From the NCBI RefSeq assembly GCF_001836165.1, contig NZ_KV827649.1, positions 101,728 through 165,727 of the forward strand: a stretch of 64,000 nt of DNA, given 5' to 3'. Made by a program: the position numbers and the translations under genes. The notes under the pieces are model-generated. The model did no database searches and was not told the origin of the DNA. It worked only from the letters and a program-made list of their open reading frames with translations. This document shows positions 46,157 to 54,721 of this stretch, piece after piece; position 1 is the first letter of the stretch, and each line of letters begins with the position of its first letter. This DNA is from Corynebacterium sp. HMSC036D02 (GTDB lineage: Bacteria > Actinomycetota > Actinomycetes > Mycobacteriales > Mycobacteriaceae).

Positions 46157-46259
46157 TTTCACGCTGACAACGGGCAATCCGCACCGAAGCTCTTGTTCAC
46201 GCCCCTGAGGCGCGTTTGCCCCCAATATACGCACTCCGCGAAAGGGGACATTCTCCACG

Positions 46260-47231
46260 ATGATCCTTACTTTGACCCCCAACCCAAGCATCGACGCCAC
46301 CGTGCGCCTGAACGAGGCGCTCGAACCCGGTGCCGTCCACCGCGCCGAGTCTGTCTCCAGCGTTGCTGGCGGTAAAGGCGTCAACGTTACGCATGCAGTA
46401 ACGCTCGCCGACGTCGACAGTCTGGCCCTTCTCCCGGCTATGGCCTCAGACCCTTTCTTGACCCTCGCCGCTGACGCATCTATCCCCGTACACGCAGTGC
46501 CGACACAGGGCGCGGTGCGCACCAACACCACCTTGACCGAACCGAATGGCCGCACGACCAAACTCAACGGACCTGGCCCCACGCTCGATGAATCAGTTCA
46601 GCAAGACGTGGCACAGGCCGTTGCTGAACGCTGCACCGACGCCGAGTGGATCGTCATGGCGGGCTCTCTTCCCAAAGGCGTTCCTACAGATTGGTACACG
46701 CAGCTCATCAGTGTCGCTCGCGAAGCCAACCCCGACATCCGCATAGCCGTCGATACCTCTGATGCGCCCATGGTGGCTCTCGGTAACAACCTCGAAGTAG
46801 CCAGCCCCGACCTCATCAAGCCAAACGGCCTCGAGCTGGGCCAGCTTGCAGGCGTCGATGGTCAGGCCCTTGAGGCCGCCGCCGAAGACGGCGACTTCAG
46901 CGGAGTGGTTGAGGCCGCGAGGGTCGTCGTCAAGCGCGGCATCCCCGAGGTTCTTGTCACCCTGGGCGGCGCTGGCGCGGTGCTGGTCACGGCCAAGGAA
47001 GCATGGGCTGCTACTCCCCCGCCCATCACCCTGCGCTCCACCGTGGGTGCCGGCGATTCTTCGCTCTCCGGCTATATCCTCGCCCGCCGCTCCGGTGCCT
47101 CGTACCCCGAAGCTCTGCGCCAGGCTGTGGCCTACGGTTCAGCAGCCGCAGCACTCCCGGGAACCCAGATTCCAACCCCCGAAGAACTGGATATCGAACA
47201 CACGACGGTTTCGGCCGTCACCGACCTTTAG
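46260..47231 (+). CDS. fruK: 1-phosphofructokinase
   Basis: A 323-residue PfkB/ribokinase-family enzyme that converts fructose 1-phosphate to fructose 1,6-bisphosphate. MILTLTPNPSIDATV is the family N-terminus, AGGKGVNV is the substrate loop, and the catalytic aspartate is in TVGAGDSSLSGY near residue 256. It heads fruK-ptsF-ptsH, 22 bases before ptsF. The strong promoter at 46109-46137 lies upstream, divergent from ptsI. Confidence 0.94.
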   Translation: MILTLTPNPSIDATVRLNEALEPGAVHRAESVSSVAGGKGVNVTHAVTLADVDSLALLPAMASDPFLTLAADASIPVHAVPTQGAVRTNTTLTEPNGRTTKLNGPGPTLDESVQQDVAQAVAERCTDAEWIVMAGSLPKGVPTDWYTQLISVAREANPDIRIAVDTSDAPMVALGNNLEVASPDLIKPNGLELGQLAGVDGQALEAAAEDGDFSGVVEAARVVVKRGIPEVLVTLGGAGAVLVTAKEAWAATPPPITLRSTVGAGDSSLSGYILARRSGASYPEALRQAVAYGSAAAALPGTQIPTPEELDIEHTTVSAVTDL

Positions 47232-47253
47232 TAGTACTGAGGAGTACCTACCG

Positions 47254-49338
47254 ATGTCATCACAACTCATCACCACCGACCTCGTGGCGCTCGACGCCGA
47301 CTTCGGTGACAGCATCGAATCAGTCATTACCAATCTGGCCACGCTTGTTCACGACACCGGCCGCGCCACCTCCGTGGAGGAACTGGCAGGCCCCGCCATT
47401 GAGCGTGAGGCCAAGGCCGGCACCGGTGTTCCCGGTGGCGTTGCCATCCCACACTGCCGCTCTGCTGCCGTGTCTGAACCCACCCTGGCCTTCGCCCGCC
47501 TCTCGCGCGGGGTCGACTTCTCCGGCCCCGATGGTGACGCCCACCTGGTGTTTCTCATCGCGGCCCCGGAAGGTGGCGGTAAGGCACACCTGAAGATCCT
47601 CTCCAAGCTTGCCCGCGCGCTGGTGAAGAAGGACTTCTTGGAGGCTCTGCGCACCGCGCAGACCAAGGAGGAAATCGTCTCTCTGGTCCTCGACGTGGTC
47701 AACGCCGAAAAGCCGAAGAAGAAGGCTGCCGCCAGCGAATCGGCACCTGCCGCTGCGGCTGCAGCGCCTGCGGCAAGCAAGGCTGCGGATTCACAGAAGA
47801 CCCGCATCGTGGCCGTCACCGCATGCCCGACTGGCATTGCCCACACGTACATGGCAGCCGACGCACTCACCCAGACCGCCGAGGAGCGCGACGATGTCGA
47901 GCTCACAGTCGAGACCCAGGGATCTTCCAATAACACCGCTGTTTCTGCAGAAACCATCGCGGCTGCCGACGCCGTCATTTTCGCCACCGATGTCGGTGTT
48001 CGCGACCGGGAGCGCTTCGCCGGCAAGCCCGTCATTGAATCGGGCGTCAAGCGCGCCATCAACGAGCCGGGCGTGATGCTCGATGAAGCCATCGCTGCTT
48101 CCAAGAACCCCAACGCACACAAGGTCGCAGGCACTGCAGGCGCAGCCTCCTCTAGCTCCGCGGAAGAAGGCGAAGGACTGGGCTGGGGCAAGCGCATTCA
48201 GCAGGCCATCATGACCGGCGTGTCCTACATGGTTCCCTTCGTCGCCGCCGGTGGCCTCCTCTTGGCCTTGGGCTTCCTCTTCGGTGGCTACGACATGGCA
48301 AACGGCTGGCAGGCCATCACCACCGATTACTCGCTGACCAACCTGCCGGGCCATGACGTCATGGTTGATGGCGAAATGATGACCTTCCAGAAGGCAGGAT
48401 TCGCCCTATACATCGGCGCTGTGCTCTTCGCGATTGGTCAAGCATCGATGGGATTCATCGTCGCGGCGCTATCCGGCTACATTGCCTTTGCCCTGGCAGG
48501 CCGCCCGGGCATCGCGCCGGGCTTCGCCGGTGGTGCCATTGCTGTTACCCTCGGTGCGGGCTTCATCGGTGGTCTGGTTACCGGCCTTATCGCTGGCTTT
48601 GTTGCGATGTGGATTGGCAAGTGGAAGGTCCCGCGCTGGATCGGCTCCCTCATGCCTGTAGTCATCATCCCGCTGCTCGCCACGATGGTTACTGGCCTGC
48701 TCATGTACCTGCTGCTCGGTGCACCGCTGGCCGCCATCATGGAAGGCCTGCAGAACTGGCTGTCCTCCATGTCCGGTTCCTCCGCTGTCCTTCTGGGCAT
48801 CATCCTGGGCCTTATGATGTGCTCCGACTTGGGTGGCCCGGTCAACAAGGCTGCTTACCTCTTCGCTACTGCTGGCCTGTCCACGGGTGATGAGGCTTCC
48901 ATGAAGATCATGGCCGCTGTCATGGCCTCCGGCATGGTTCCGCCGATTGCGCTGTCCATCGCTACCTTCGTCCGCAAGAACCTGTTCACGCCTGCGGAGC
49001 AGGAGAACGGCAAGTCCGCTTGGCTGCTGGGTCTGTCCTTCGTCTCCGAGGGTGCTATCCCCTTCGCTGCTGCCGACCCGCTGCGTGTCATCCCTTCGAT
49101 GATGCTCGGTGGCGCAGTAACAGGTGCTTTGTCGATGTCCCTGGACGTCATGTCCCGCGCTCCGCACGGCGGAATCTTTGTTATCTTCGCTATCGAACCT
49201 GCGTGGGCTTACTTCGTGGCTATCCTTGCCGGCGTCATCGTGTCCGCCATTGCGGTCATCGCGATGAAGCAATTCTGGCCCAATAAGGCTGCTGAAGAGG
49301 CTGCTGCGAAGGCAGACAAGACCAAGGCCGCCGCCTAG
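47254..49338 (+). CDS. ptsF: fructose-specific PTS EIIABC
   Basis: A 694-residue fused permease that imports fructose as fructose 1-phosphate. EIIA (1-150) carries the phosphorylatable H67 in GVAIPHCRS, an Ala/Lys/Pro-rich linker follows (about 152-182), EIIB (183-280) has C191 in VTACPTGIAHTYMAADAL, and EIIC fills the rest with about ten membrane helices (GLGWGKRIQQAIMTGVSYMVPF onward, MMCSDLGGPVNKAAYLF). ATG at 47254 follows GAGGAG. The downstream gene encodes HPr. Confidence 0.96.
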   Translation: MSSQLITTDLVALDADFGDSIESVITNLATLVHDTGRATSVEELAGPAIEREAKAGTGVPGGVAIPHCRSAAVSEPTLAFARLSRGVDFSGPDGDAHLVFLIAAPEGGGKAHLKILSKLARALVKKDFLEALRTAQTKEEIVSLVLDVVNAEKPKKKAAASESAPAAAAAAPAASKAADSQKTRIVAVTACPTGIAHTYMAADALTQTAEERDDVELTVETQGSSNNTAVSAETIAAADAVIFATDVGVRDRERFAGKPVIESGVKRAINEPGVMLDEAIAASKNPNAHKVAGTAGAASSSSAEEGEGLGWGKRIQQAIMTGVSYMVPFVAAGGLLLALGFLFGGYDMANGWQAITTDYSLTNLPGHDVMVDGEMMTFQKAGFALYIGAVLFAIGQASMGFIVAALSGYIAFALAGRPGIAPGFAGGAIAVTLGAGFIGGLVTGLIAGFVAMWIGKWKVPRWIGSLMPVVIIPLLATMVTGLLMYLLLGAPLAAIMEGLQNWLSSMSGSSAVLLGIILGLMMCSDLGGPVNKAAYLFATAGLSTGDEASMKIMAAVMASGMVPPIALSIATFVRKNLFTPAEQENGKSAWLLGLSFVSEGAIPFAAADPLRVIPSMMLGGAVTGALSMSLDVMSRAPHGGIFVIFAIEPAWAYFVAILAGVIVSAIAVIAMKQFWPNKAAEEAAAKADKTKAAA

Positions 49339-49396
49339 CGCTTAACCCGCGTACACTTGTAAGCACGAAACACCGTAATTCGAAAGGATTATCATC

Positions 49397-49666
49397 ATGG
49401 CTTCTAAGACCGTCAAGGTTGGTTCCTCCGTCGGACTGCACGCACGTCCGGCTTCCATCATCGCCGATGCTGCCGCTGAGTTCGATGAGGACATCTTCCT
49501 CACCCTCGTTGGCGATGAGGACGAGGATGAGACCGATGCTGCTTCCTCCCTCATGATCATGGCTCTCGGCGCCGAGCAGGGCGACGAAGTCACCGTGACC
49601 TCCGAGAACGAGGCGGCTGTCGAGAAGATCGCCGGCCTCATCGAGCAGGACCTCGACGCTTCCTAA
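49397..49666 (+). CDS. ptsH: phosphocarrier protein HPr
   Basis: An 89-residue HPr with the phosphorylatable H15 in VGLHARPAS. The segment DAASSLMIMALGA corresponds to the regulatory region, with a Ser pair where HPr kinase would act in Firmicutes; no HPr kinase is expected here. It passes phosphate from EI to sugar EIIs. AAAGGAT lies upstream of the ATG. It ends the fru operon, followed by a terminator. Confidence 0.96.
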   Translation: MASKTVKVGSSVGLHARPASIIADAAAEFDEDIFLTLVGDEDEDETDAASSLMIMALGAEQGDEVTVTSENEAAVEKIAGLIEQDLDAS

Positions 49667-49690
49667 AGCACTTTCCGTTTATAGAACGGC

Positions 49691-49737
49691 AGCTCCCGCT
49701 TCCCTCTTACGCTGAGGGTGGCGGGAGCTTTTCGTTT
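49691..49737 (+). terminator. terminator after ptsH
   Basis: The stem AGCTCCCGCTTCCCTC / GAGGGTGGCGGGAGCT with one mismatched pair region and a 7-nt loop is followed by TTTTCGTTT. It marks the end of fruK-ptsF-ptsH. Confidence 0.88.
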
Positions 49738-49811
49738 CACCTCGTCTCCGCGGACTCTTTCGCTTTTCATCGCCACTCGGCTGAAGTGACCCGCTGTGTA
49801 GAGTCAAAGAC

Positions 49812-50339
49812 ATGACCGACCAGCCCATAACGCCCCCAGACTTCGGCATCGAAGCGCTAAATCTGGCGCTGATTGCGGAATCCTTAACCCCGCGCTTGGA
49901 TAGCTTTACCGCTTCCGAGAATCATTACCGGCACGAGGGCTCGTGGAAGGAACCGAAATTCACCGTCGTCGCGCTCATAAGGAATAAGCTGGCCATCGAC
50001 GCAGTCCTAGCCATTGAGACTGAATGCGAACAGGGATTGGCCTTTGTGGGCTACGAGATCATGGGGGCGATGTCCCGGCTCCGCGGCGACCTCGATACCG
50101 AAACTCTCTACCACGGAGTTGCCTCATTCCTCTGGGCGGATCAGTTAGCGGGAGACTATCCGATTGGAAAAGCAGACTTCGCCAACCCCGAAACCATTTC
50201 GTGGCCAACTCATACCGCCGACGAGGTATACATACACACGGTGCGAGAGCTACTGGACTACGTACAGGCTCATGCCGACAGTGATGATGTCTGGCTGAAT
50301 GACGAGTTCGTGAAGAGAGCTGTAAAGGGACCGAAGTAA
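49812..50339 (+). CDS. hypothetical protein (YbjN/secretion-chaperone-like size and composition)
   Basis: A 175-residue acidic soluble protein, not assigned with confidence. It has hydrophobic alpha/beta patterning (FTVVALIRNKLAIDAVLAIETEC, GLAFVGYEIMGAMSRL) and no signal peptide or membrane helix. Any link to the YbjN-like fold is a guess. TAGAGT (49799-49804) ends seven bases before the ATG, so the mRNA seems leaderless. Its stop codon lies inside the 5' arm of the structured element 50325-50424. Codon use matches its neighbours. Confidence 0.55.
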   Translation: MTDQPITPPDFGIEALNLALIAESLTPRLDSFTASENHYRHEGSWKEPKFTVVALIRNKLAIDAVLAIETECEQGLAFVGYEIMGAMSRLRGDLDTETLYHGVASFLWADQLAGDYPIGKADFANPETISWPTHTADEVYIHTVRELLDYVQAHADSDDVWLNDEFVKRAVKGPK

Positions 50340-50424
50340 AAGCACCTTATGCAGACTTCTGCACACATTCATCTGGGGTTTTGCGTAAATACGCGTCCAG
50401 ATGGTGCCTTTACTCCGGTCCCTT
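50325..50424. other. structured inverted-repeat element (three-way junction), possible bidirectional terminator
   Basis: A 22-bp outer stem (50325-50346 with 50403-50424, 20 pairs matched) closes two inner hairpins: TGCAGA/TCTGCA (50350-50363), and ATCTGG/CCAGAT (50371-50402) which contains GCGTA-AA-TACGC. No T run follows on either strand. It covers the stop of the preceding gene and lies before the converging uraA stop. Confidence 0.75.
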
Positions 50425-50450
50425 ATCCTCGCTAGTCGGCGGAAGCGCCT

Positions 50451-51731
50451 CTAGTACTTCGCGCCGCGTCCCTCACCAATGGTGCCGTAGAGCTTCTTCA
50501 TCACTGGGTAGAGCACGATGATGCCAACCGAGCCCCAGGCAATACCTTCGAGCGTCACGCCGAAGACGTCGAGCGTGAGGTTACCAATACCCGCGATGAG
50601 CGCCACTGCCGCCGCAGTGAGGTTCACTGGGTTGTTGAAGTTGACCTTGTTGTCCATCCAGATGCGCACGCCAAGCATGCCGATAAGGCCGTAAAGGACG
50701 ATGCAAGCACCGCCCAGCACGCCGGTGGGGATGGTGAAGATAAGCGCGCCAAACTTCGGGATGAAGGCCAGAGCGATGGCGGTGATTGCAGCTACCCAGT
50801 AGGCGGCCGTGGAGTAGACGCGGGTGGCGGCCATGACGCCGATATTCTCCGCGTAGGTTGTGGTGCCGGAGCCGCCGAAACCACCGGCCAGGGAGGTGGC
50901 CAGGCCGTCCGCGATGAGAGCGTCGCCAGCGAGATCATCGAGGTCGCGCTTGGTCATCTCAGAGACGGCTTTGACGTGGCCGACATTTTCAGCAATCAGA
51001 ACGACCAACACCGGAAGTGCTGCCGCGATGGCTGAAACGTGGAACTCCGGCGCATGGAACTGCGGGAAGCCAATCCAAGCCGCCTCGCGGATAGACTCCA
51101 CCGCGCCCTCACCGAGGTTGCCCGTGGCGGCCGCAAAAGCCCAGCCGACGACGACGCCAATAAGAATCGACAGACGCGAAACCATGCCGCGCCCGGCCAC
51201 GGTGGCCAAGATGATGACCGCCAGCGTCACCGTAGCGACCAGAGGCTGGCTCGAATAGTTGGTGGCAGCATTGGGCGCCAAGTTAAGGCCGATCAGTGCC
51301 ACGATGGCGCCGGTCACGGCCGGCGGCATGACGGCGTCAAGGACCTTGCGGCCCGCCGCCTTCACCGCGAAACCAATCGCCACCAAGACCAGGCCGGTCA
51401 CTAAGACGGAACCTGCCTGCGCGCCAATGCCGTACTGCTGGGAGGCGCTCAGCGGTGCAATGAACGCGAAGGAGGAGCCCAGGTAGGAAGGGAGGCGGTT
51501 GCGGGTAATCAGGAGGAATAGGATTGTTCCCAGGCCTGAAAACAGCAGCGTCGTATTGACCGGGAATCCGGTCAGGGTGGGCACCAGCAACGTCGCGCCG
51601 AACATGGCCACCACGTGCTGCATGCCGATGCCGATGGTGCGGCCCCAGCTCAATCGTTCTTCGGGTGCGACAACCGCGCCCGGCTTAATCGTCTTTCCGT
51701 CCCCGTGGACGGCCCAGCCAAAATTACTCAC
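50451..51731 (-). CDS. uraA: NCS2 family uracil/xanthine permease
   Basis: A 426-residue proton-coupled nucleobase transporter with about 14 membrane segments. NCS2 marks are QHVVAMFGATLLVP, LPSYLGSSFAFIAP, AENVGHVKAVSEMT and GGSGTTTYAENIGVMA, typical of the UraA/PyrP branch. The GTG start at 51731 follows CATAAT by eight bases, and that -10 lies in the palindrome CCATAATTATGG (51735-51746), a candidate operator. No PyrR-type leader is visible. It follows hflX on the same strand. Confidence 0.9.
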   Translation of the reverse strand: MSNFGWAVHGDGKTIKPGAVVAPEERLSWGRTIGIGMQHVVAMFGATLLVPTLTGFPVNTTLLFSGLGTILFLLITRNRLPSYLGSSFAFIAPLSASQQYGIGAQAGSVLVTGLVLVAIGFAVKAAGRKVLDAVMPPAVTGAIVALIGLNLAPNAATNYSSQPLVATVTLAVIILATVAGRGMVSRLSILIGVVVGWAFAAATGNLGEGAVESIREAAWIGFPQFHAPEFHVSAIAAALPVLVVLIAENVGHVKAVSEMTKRDLDDLAGDALIADGLATSLAGGFGGSGTTTYAENIGVMAATRVYSTAAYWVAAITAIALAFIPKFGALIFTIPTGVLGGACIVLYGLIGMLGVRIWMDNKVNFNNPVNLTAAAVALIAGIGNLTLDVFGVTLEGIAWGSVGIIVLYPVMKKLYGTIGEGRGAKY

Positions 51732-51734
51732 GAA

Positions 51735-51746
51735 CCATAATTATGG
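51735..51746 (-). promoter_or_regulatory. palindrome CCATAATTATGG over the uraA -10 element
   Basis: A perfect 12-base palindrome contains the -10-like CATAAT (minus strand, 51740-51745) just before the GTG start of uraA. Position would allow steric repression of a leaderless promoter. Confidence 0.4.
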
Positions 51747-51765
51747 CTCACACAAGCACCGAAAC

Positions 51766-53244
51766 CTAAGTATCCTCACCAGCCACGCGAAATTCGCTGA
51801 GTTCCGCGGCGATGGAAGCGGGCAGGCGAACGTCGACAAGCGTGCCCTCCCCCGTGTACTCCTCGCTACGCACCGTGCCCTGGGTATGGATGCGATCGAC
51901 CACGTCCCCGCGGGTAAACGGCACGAGAAGCCGCACGTGTTCATCCTGAGAGTTGAGGAACAGCTCCACGCGCGTGGTGAGCTCGTCGATGCCCTCCCCC
52001 GTCTTAGCGGAGACATAAACCACGTTATCGCGGTCGAGGGCGTGGCGCAGCTCCGCCAGCACCAGCGGATCGGCCTGGTCGATCTTGTTGATGACGATGA
52101 TCTCCGGCGGGGCGTCCTCACCGGTTTCCTTTACGATGTCATAGATGACCTCATTGACCGCCTCAATTTGCTTCAGCGGGAAAGGGTCTGAGCCATCCAC
52201 GACGTGCAGCATCAGATCTGCTGCGAGGACCTCCTCCAAGGTAGACTTGAAGGCCTCCACCAACTGTGTGGGAAGGTGGCGGACGAAACCAACGGTATCG
52301 GTGAACACGACCTGGCGGCCATCAGCAAGCTCGGCGCGCCGGGTGGTGGGGTCCAAGGTAGCGAACAGCGCGTCCTCCACCAGCACGCCAGCGCCCGTCA
52401 TTGCGTTGATGAGCGAAGACTTACCAGCGTTGGTGTAGCCGGCGATCGCGATCTGCGGAATCGTCGATGAGGCACGGCGAGAGCGCTTAATCTCACGCGC
52501 CGTCTTCATCGCCTTAAGCTCCTTCCGCAGCAGCGCCATCTGCGTGCGGATGCGCCGGCGGTCCGTCTCGATCTTGGTTTCACCGGGGCCGCGCAGACCG
52601 ACGCCGCCGTTGGAACCAGCACGGCCGCCCGCCTGGCGCGAGAGGTTGCCGCCCCAACCACGGGTATGCGTATAAAGGTATTCCAACTGCGCGAGCGAGA
52701 CTTGGGCTTTGCCTTCCTTGGACTTGGCGTGCTGCGCAAAGATATCCAAGATGAGCATGGTGCGGTCGATAACTTTGGTGTTGAGAGCACGCTCCAAGGC
52801 AGAGAGCTGGCCGGGGGTTAGCTCACCATCGCACACCACGGTATCCGCGCCAGTGGCAGCCACGATGTCCTTGAGCTCGTTTACTTTGCCGGAACCAATA
52901 TAGGTGCCCGGGTCCGGCTTATCTCGCTTTTGATACAGGGCTTCTACTACTTCGGCTCCTGCGGTTTCCGTTAGCGCCGCGAGCTCCGACATGGTGGCCT
53001 CAACCTCGGCCACGGTGCCTTCGGTCCACACTCCCACAAGGACTACTTGTTCAAGGCGCAGCTTGCGGTACTCCACCTCGTAGCCATCGGTGGTGTCTTC
53101 TGCGCGAATGGTGGTCTCGCGGTTTACTCGCCGGAAGGCGTTGCGCTCCGCAAGGTCGAGATCACCGGTAGTTGGCTCCTGTGATTTGGGCGCGGGCTCA
53201 CCAAAAGCCTGCGCGAGGAGATCTTCATGGGTTTCTTTTGTCAT
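51766..53244 (-). CDS. hflX: GTPase HflX
   Basis: A 492-residue ribosome-associated GTPase that splits stalled or heat-stressed ribosomes. The N-terminal HflX domain includes GSGKVNEL and a coiled region with RQAGGRAGSNGGVGLRGPGE, then the G domain: GYTNAGKSSL (G1), DTVGFVRHLP (G3), NKIDQAD (G4) and SAKTGEG (G5). The ATG at 53244 is preceded by AGGGAG; a frame from 53277 is less likely. Rv2725c is the mycobacterial counterpart, close to dapF and miaA as here. Confidence 0.94.
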   Translation of the reverse strand: MTKETHEDLLAQAFGEPAPKSQEPTTGDLDLAERNAFRRVNRETTIRAEDTTDGYEVEYRKLRLEQVVLVGVWTEGTVAEVEATMSELAALTETAGAEVVEALYQKRDKPDPGTYIGSGKVNELKDIVAATGADTVVCDGELTPGQLSALERALNTKVIDRTMLILDIFAQHAKSKEGKAQVSLAQLEYLYTHTRGWGGNLSRQAGGRAGSNGGVGLRGPGETKIETDRRRIRTQMALLRKELKAMKTAREIKRSRRASSTIPQIAIAGYTNAGKSSLINAMTGAGVLVEDALFATLDPTTRRAELADGRQVVFTDTVGFVRHLPTQLVEAFKSTLEEVLAADLMLHVVDGSDPFPLKQIEAVNEVIYDIVKETGEDAPPEIIVINKIDQADPLVLAELRHALDRDNVVYVSAKTGEGIDELTTRVELFLNSQDEHVRLLVPFTRGDVVDRIHTQGTVRSEEYTGEGTLVDVRLPASIAAELSEFRVAGEDT

Positions 53245-53375
53245 ATGCTCCCTATTCTTGCACGTTGCCCCTCTCAACTGGGAATCTCCGCTTCCTGTTC
53301 CCGCAGACTGCCGCAGCGCGGTGACGTATCAGCGATGGTTTTTGAGTCCCCTCTGCGACAGATACAATGGTGCGC

Positions 53376-54149
53376 ATGACCGTGAAAGAAACCTCCCACC
53401 CAGAGATGCAGGCCATCGGCCTCAACTACGAGCGCTGGCAGGACGCCGTTGAGGCAGCCATTTCCACCAATCAACTGGCAGTGACCGGGGAGGTTCGCGG
53501 GGGACAACTTATCCAGTTCGCGGATCCTTCCGGTGCGCAGCTCAATATCCTTGCCGTCGAGCCATTCGCCACCTTCATCGGTTTCGAGGGCGTTACCCAG
53601 GGCTTCGCCCACGTCTCTATGATCAACGATGTCTTGGCTTACCTGGACATCATCGATCCTTTCGGGAACGTCCTCGCGCAAGCGACGGCAAACCTGGCAC
53701 AGGGCCCGCTTTTAGCCGATGAGGACACTCAGCAATGGCAGCAAGTAGAGCTCACCGCGATGGGCCTCAATGTCACCGTGTACGACAGCACTGACGCCTA
53801 CGAGGCTGAGAAGGGCGCTTACCCAGCCACATTTGAGTCCACAGGCGCAGCGGTGGTCGCAGCCGGTTCCGGTTCCGAAACCCCCACCCCGGGCTGCACT
53901 TTTTCTGCCCGGGTCATGGAATCCGAATGGCGCCACAACCAGCTCACCGGACATCGCTTCATGCACTTGGTCATGGATGGCACCTTCCCCTTCGATCTCT
54001 GCCTGCCGGAAAGCTTTGGCGAGTTGCCGCCAAAGGATTCCGTTCTCGCCGGCTCGGCAATGTTGACCGCCTCGATTGCGCTGCCCACCGGTGGCTGTGG
54101 CGGCGAAGGCGGATGCGCCTGCGGCTCCGGCGGCTGCGGCGGTCACTAG
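53376..54149 (+). CDS. hypothetical protein with Cys/Gly-rich C-terminal tail
   Basis: A 257-residue protein, not recognised. The body is soluble and acidic, with stretches IQFADPSGAQLNILAVEPFATF, FAHVSMINDVLAYLDIIDPFG and VMESEWRHNQLTGHRFMHLVMDG. The final 25 residues are almost only Gly and Cys (GGCGGEGGCACGSGGCGGH) with four cysteines, suggesting a metal site. TACAAT (53363-53368) lies seven bases before the ATG at 53376, so it is probably leaderless. It is divergent from hflX. Confidence 0.6.
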   Translation: MTVKETSHPEMQAIGLNYERWQDAVEAAISTNQLAVTGEVRGGQLIQFADPSGAQLNILAVEPFATFIGFEGVTQGFAHVSMINDVLAYLDIIDPFGNVLAQATANLAQGPLLADEDTQQWQQVELTAMGLNVTVYDSTDAYEAEKGAYPATFESTGAAVVAAGSGSETPTPGCTFSARVMESEWRHNQLTGHRFMHLVMDGTFPFDLCLPESFGELPPKDSVLAGSAMLTASIALPTGGCGGEGGCACGSGGCGGH

Positions 54150-54170
54150 AACTTCCGTAGAGTAGTTCAC

Positions 54171-54704
54171 ATGAGTTTTTCCGCATCTCAGCGTCGCGGC
54201 CTTGCGCTCCTGCTCGCCGTGGTTACCGCTGCGGTGTTGATTCTGACACTGAAGCTGCCGGGAGTTATCCTCGCCGCGTTTGTGTGCGCAGCGCTGTGGC
54301 TCTTTGCTGACGCTCGCCCCAACGCCTCGGAACATGCAGCACTGCGGGCTTCTATTGCTCTCACGGTGGAGGACATCACCGGGGTCCTCGAGGACTACGC
54401 CACGTTTGCCACGAGCGACGACGCAGAGTCCCTCGCCGACCGCACGCTACACCGCCCCGCGCTTGTCGACGCCGACTGCGCCAACCCCACCATCGAAGCG
54501 TTCCACTATGAGATGCACGGCGCGCAACGCTTCTTACGCCGCCTCGATGCTCGAGTGAACTCACCGAATGCTGAAACTGGTGAACTTGAATCGCTACTTA
54601 AGGTGGCTGATGAACGTGCCGCCGAGCTCAAAGAAGCCTGGCTCGCCGCCCGCCGCGCCGCCTTGGCTTTGGGTACCAATTACGAAAAGGAGGACGGACG
54701 CTAA
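54171..54704 (+). CDS. hypothetical membrane protein
   Basis: A 177-residue protein with a short basic N-terminus and two close hydrophobic segments (residues about 8-48: LALLLAVVTAAVLILTLKL, VILAAFVCAALWLFA), then a long charged alpha-helical cytosolic part ending in lysine-rich residues. No family recognised. TAGAGT (54158-54163) ends seven bases before the ATG, so it is probably leaderless. It follows the Cys-rich gene by 21 bases and converges on dapF. Confidence 0.6.
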   Translation: MSFSASQRRGLALLLAVVTAAVLILTLKLPGVILAAFVCAALWLFADARPNASEHAALRASIALTVEDITGVLEDYATFATSDDAESLADRTLHRPALVDADCANPTIEAFHYEMHGAQRFLRRLDARVNSPNAETGELESLLKVADERAAELKEAWLAARRAALALGTNYEKEDGR

Positions 54705-54714
54705 ACGCCGTCCT
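54691..54714. terminator. hairpin at the convergent end of the membrane-protein gene and dapF
   Basis: AGGACGG / CCGTCCT (7 bp, extended by two G-C pairs and one bulge) encloses the stop codon of the plus-strand gene. No T run is visible. Confidence 0.5.
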
Positions 54715-54721
54715 GAAAGCC

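Noticed and set aside
46846..47253. Open frame of 136 codons upstream of and in frame with ptsF, suggesting a longer protein
   Set aside because: It lies inside fruK in another frame; the ptsF domain begins at 47254 with a ribosome-binding site.
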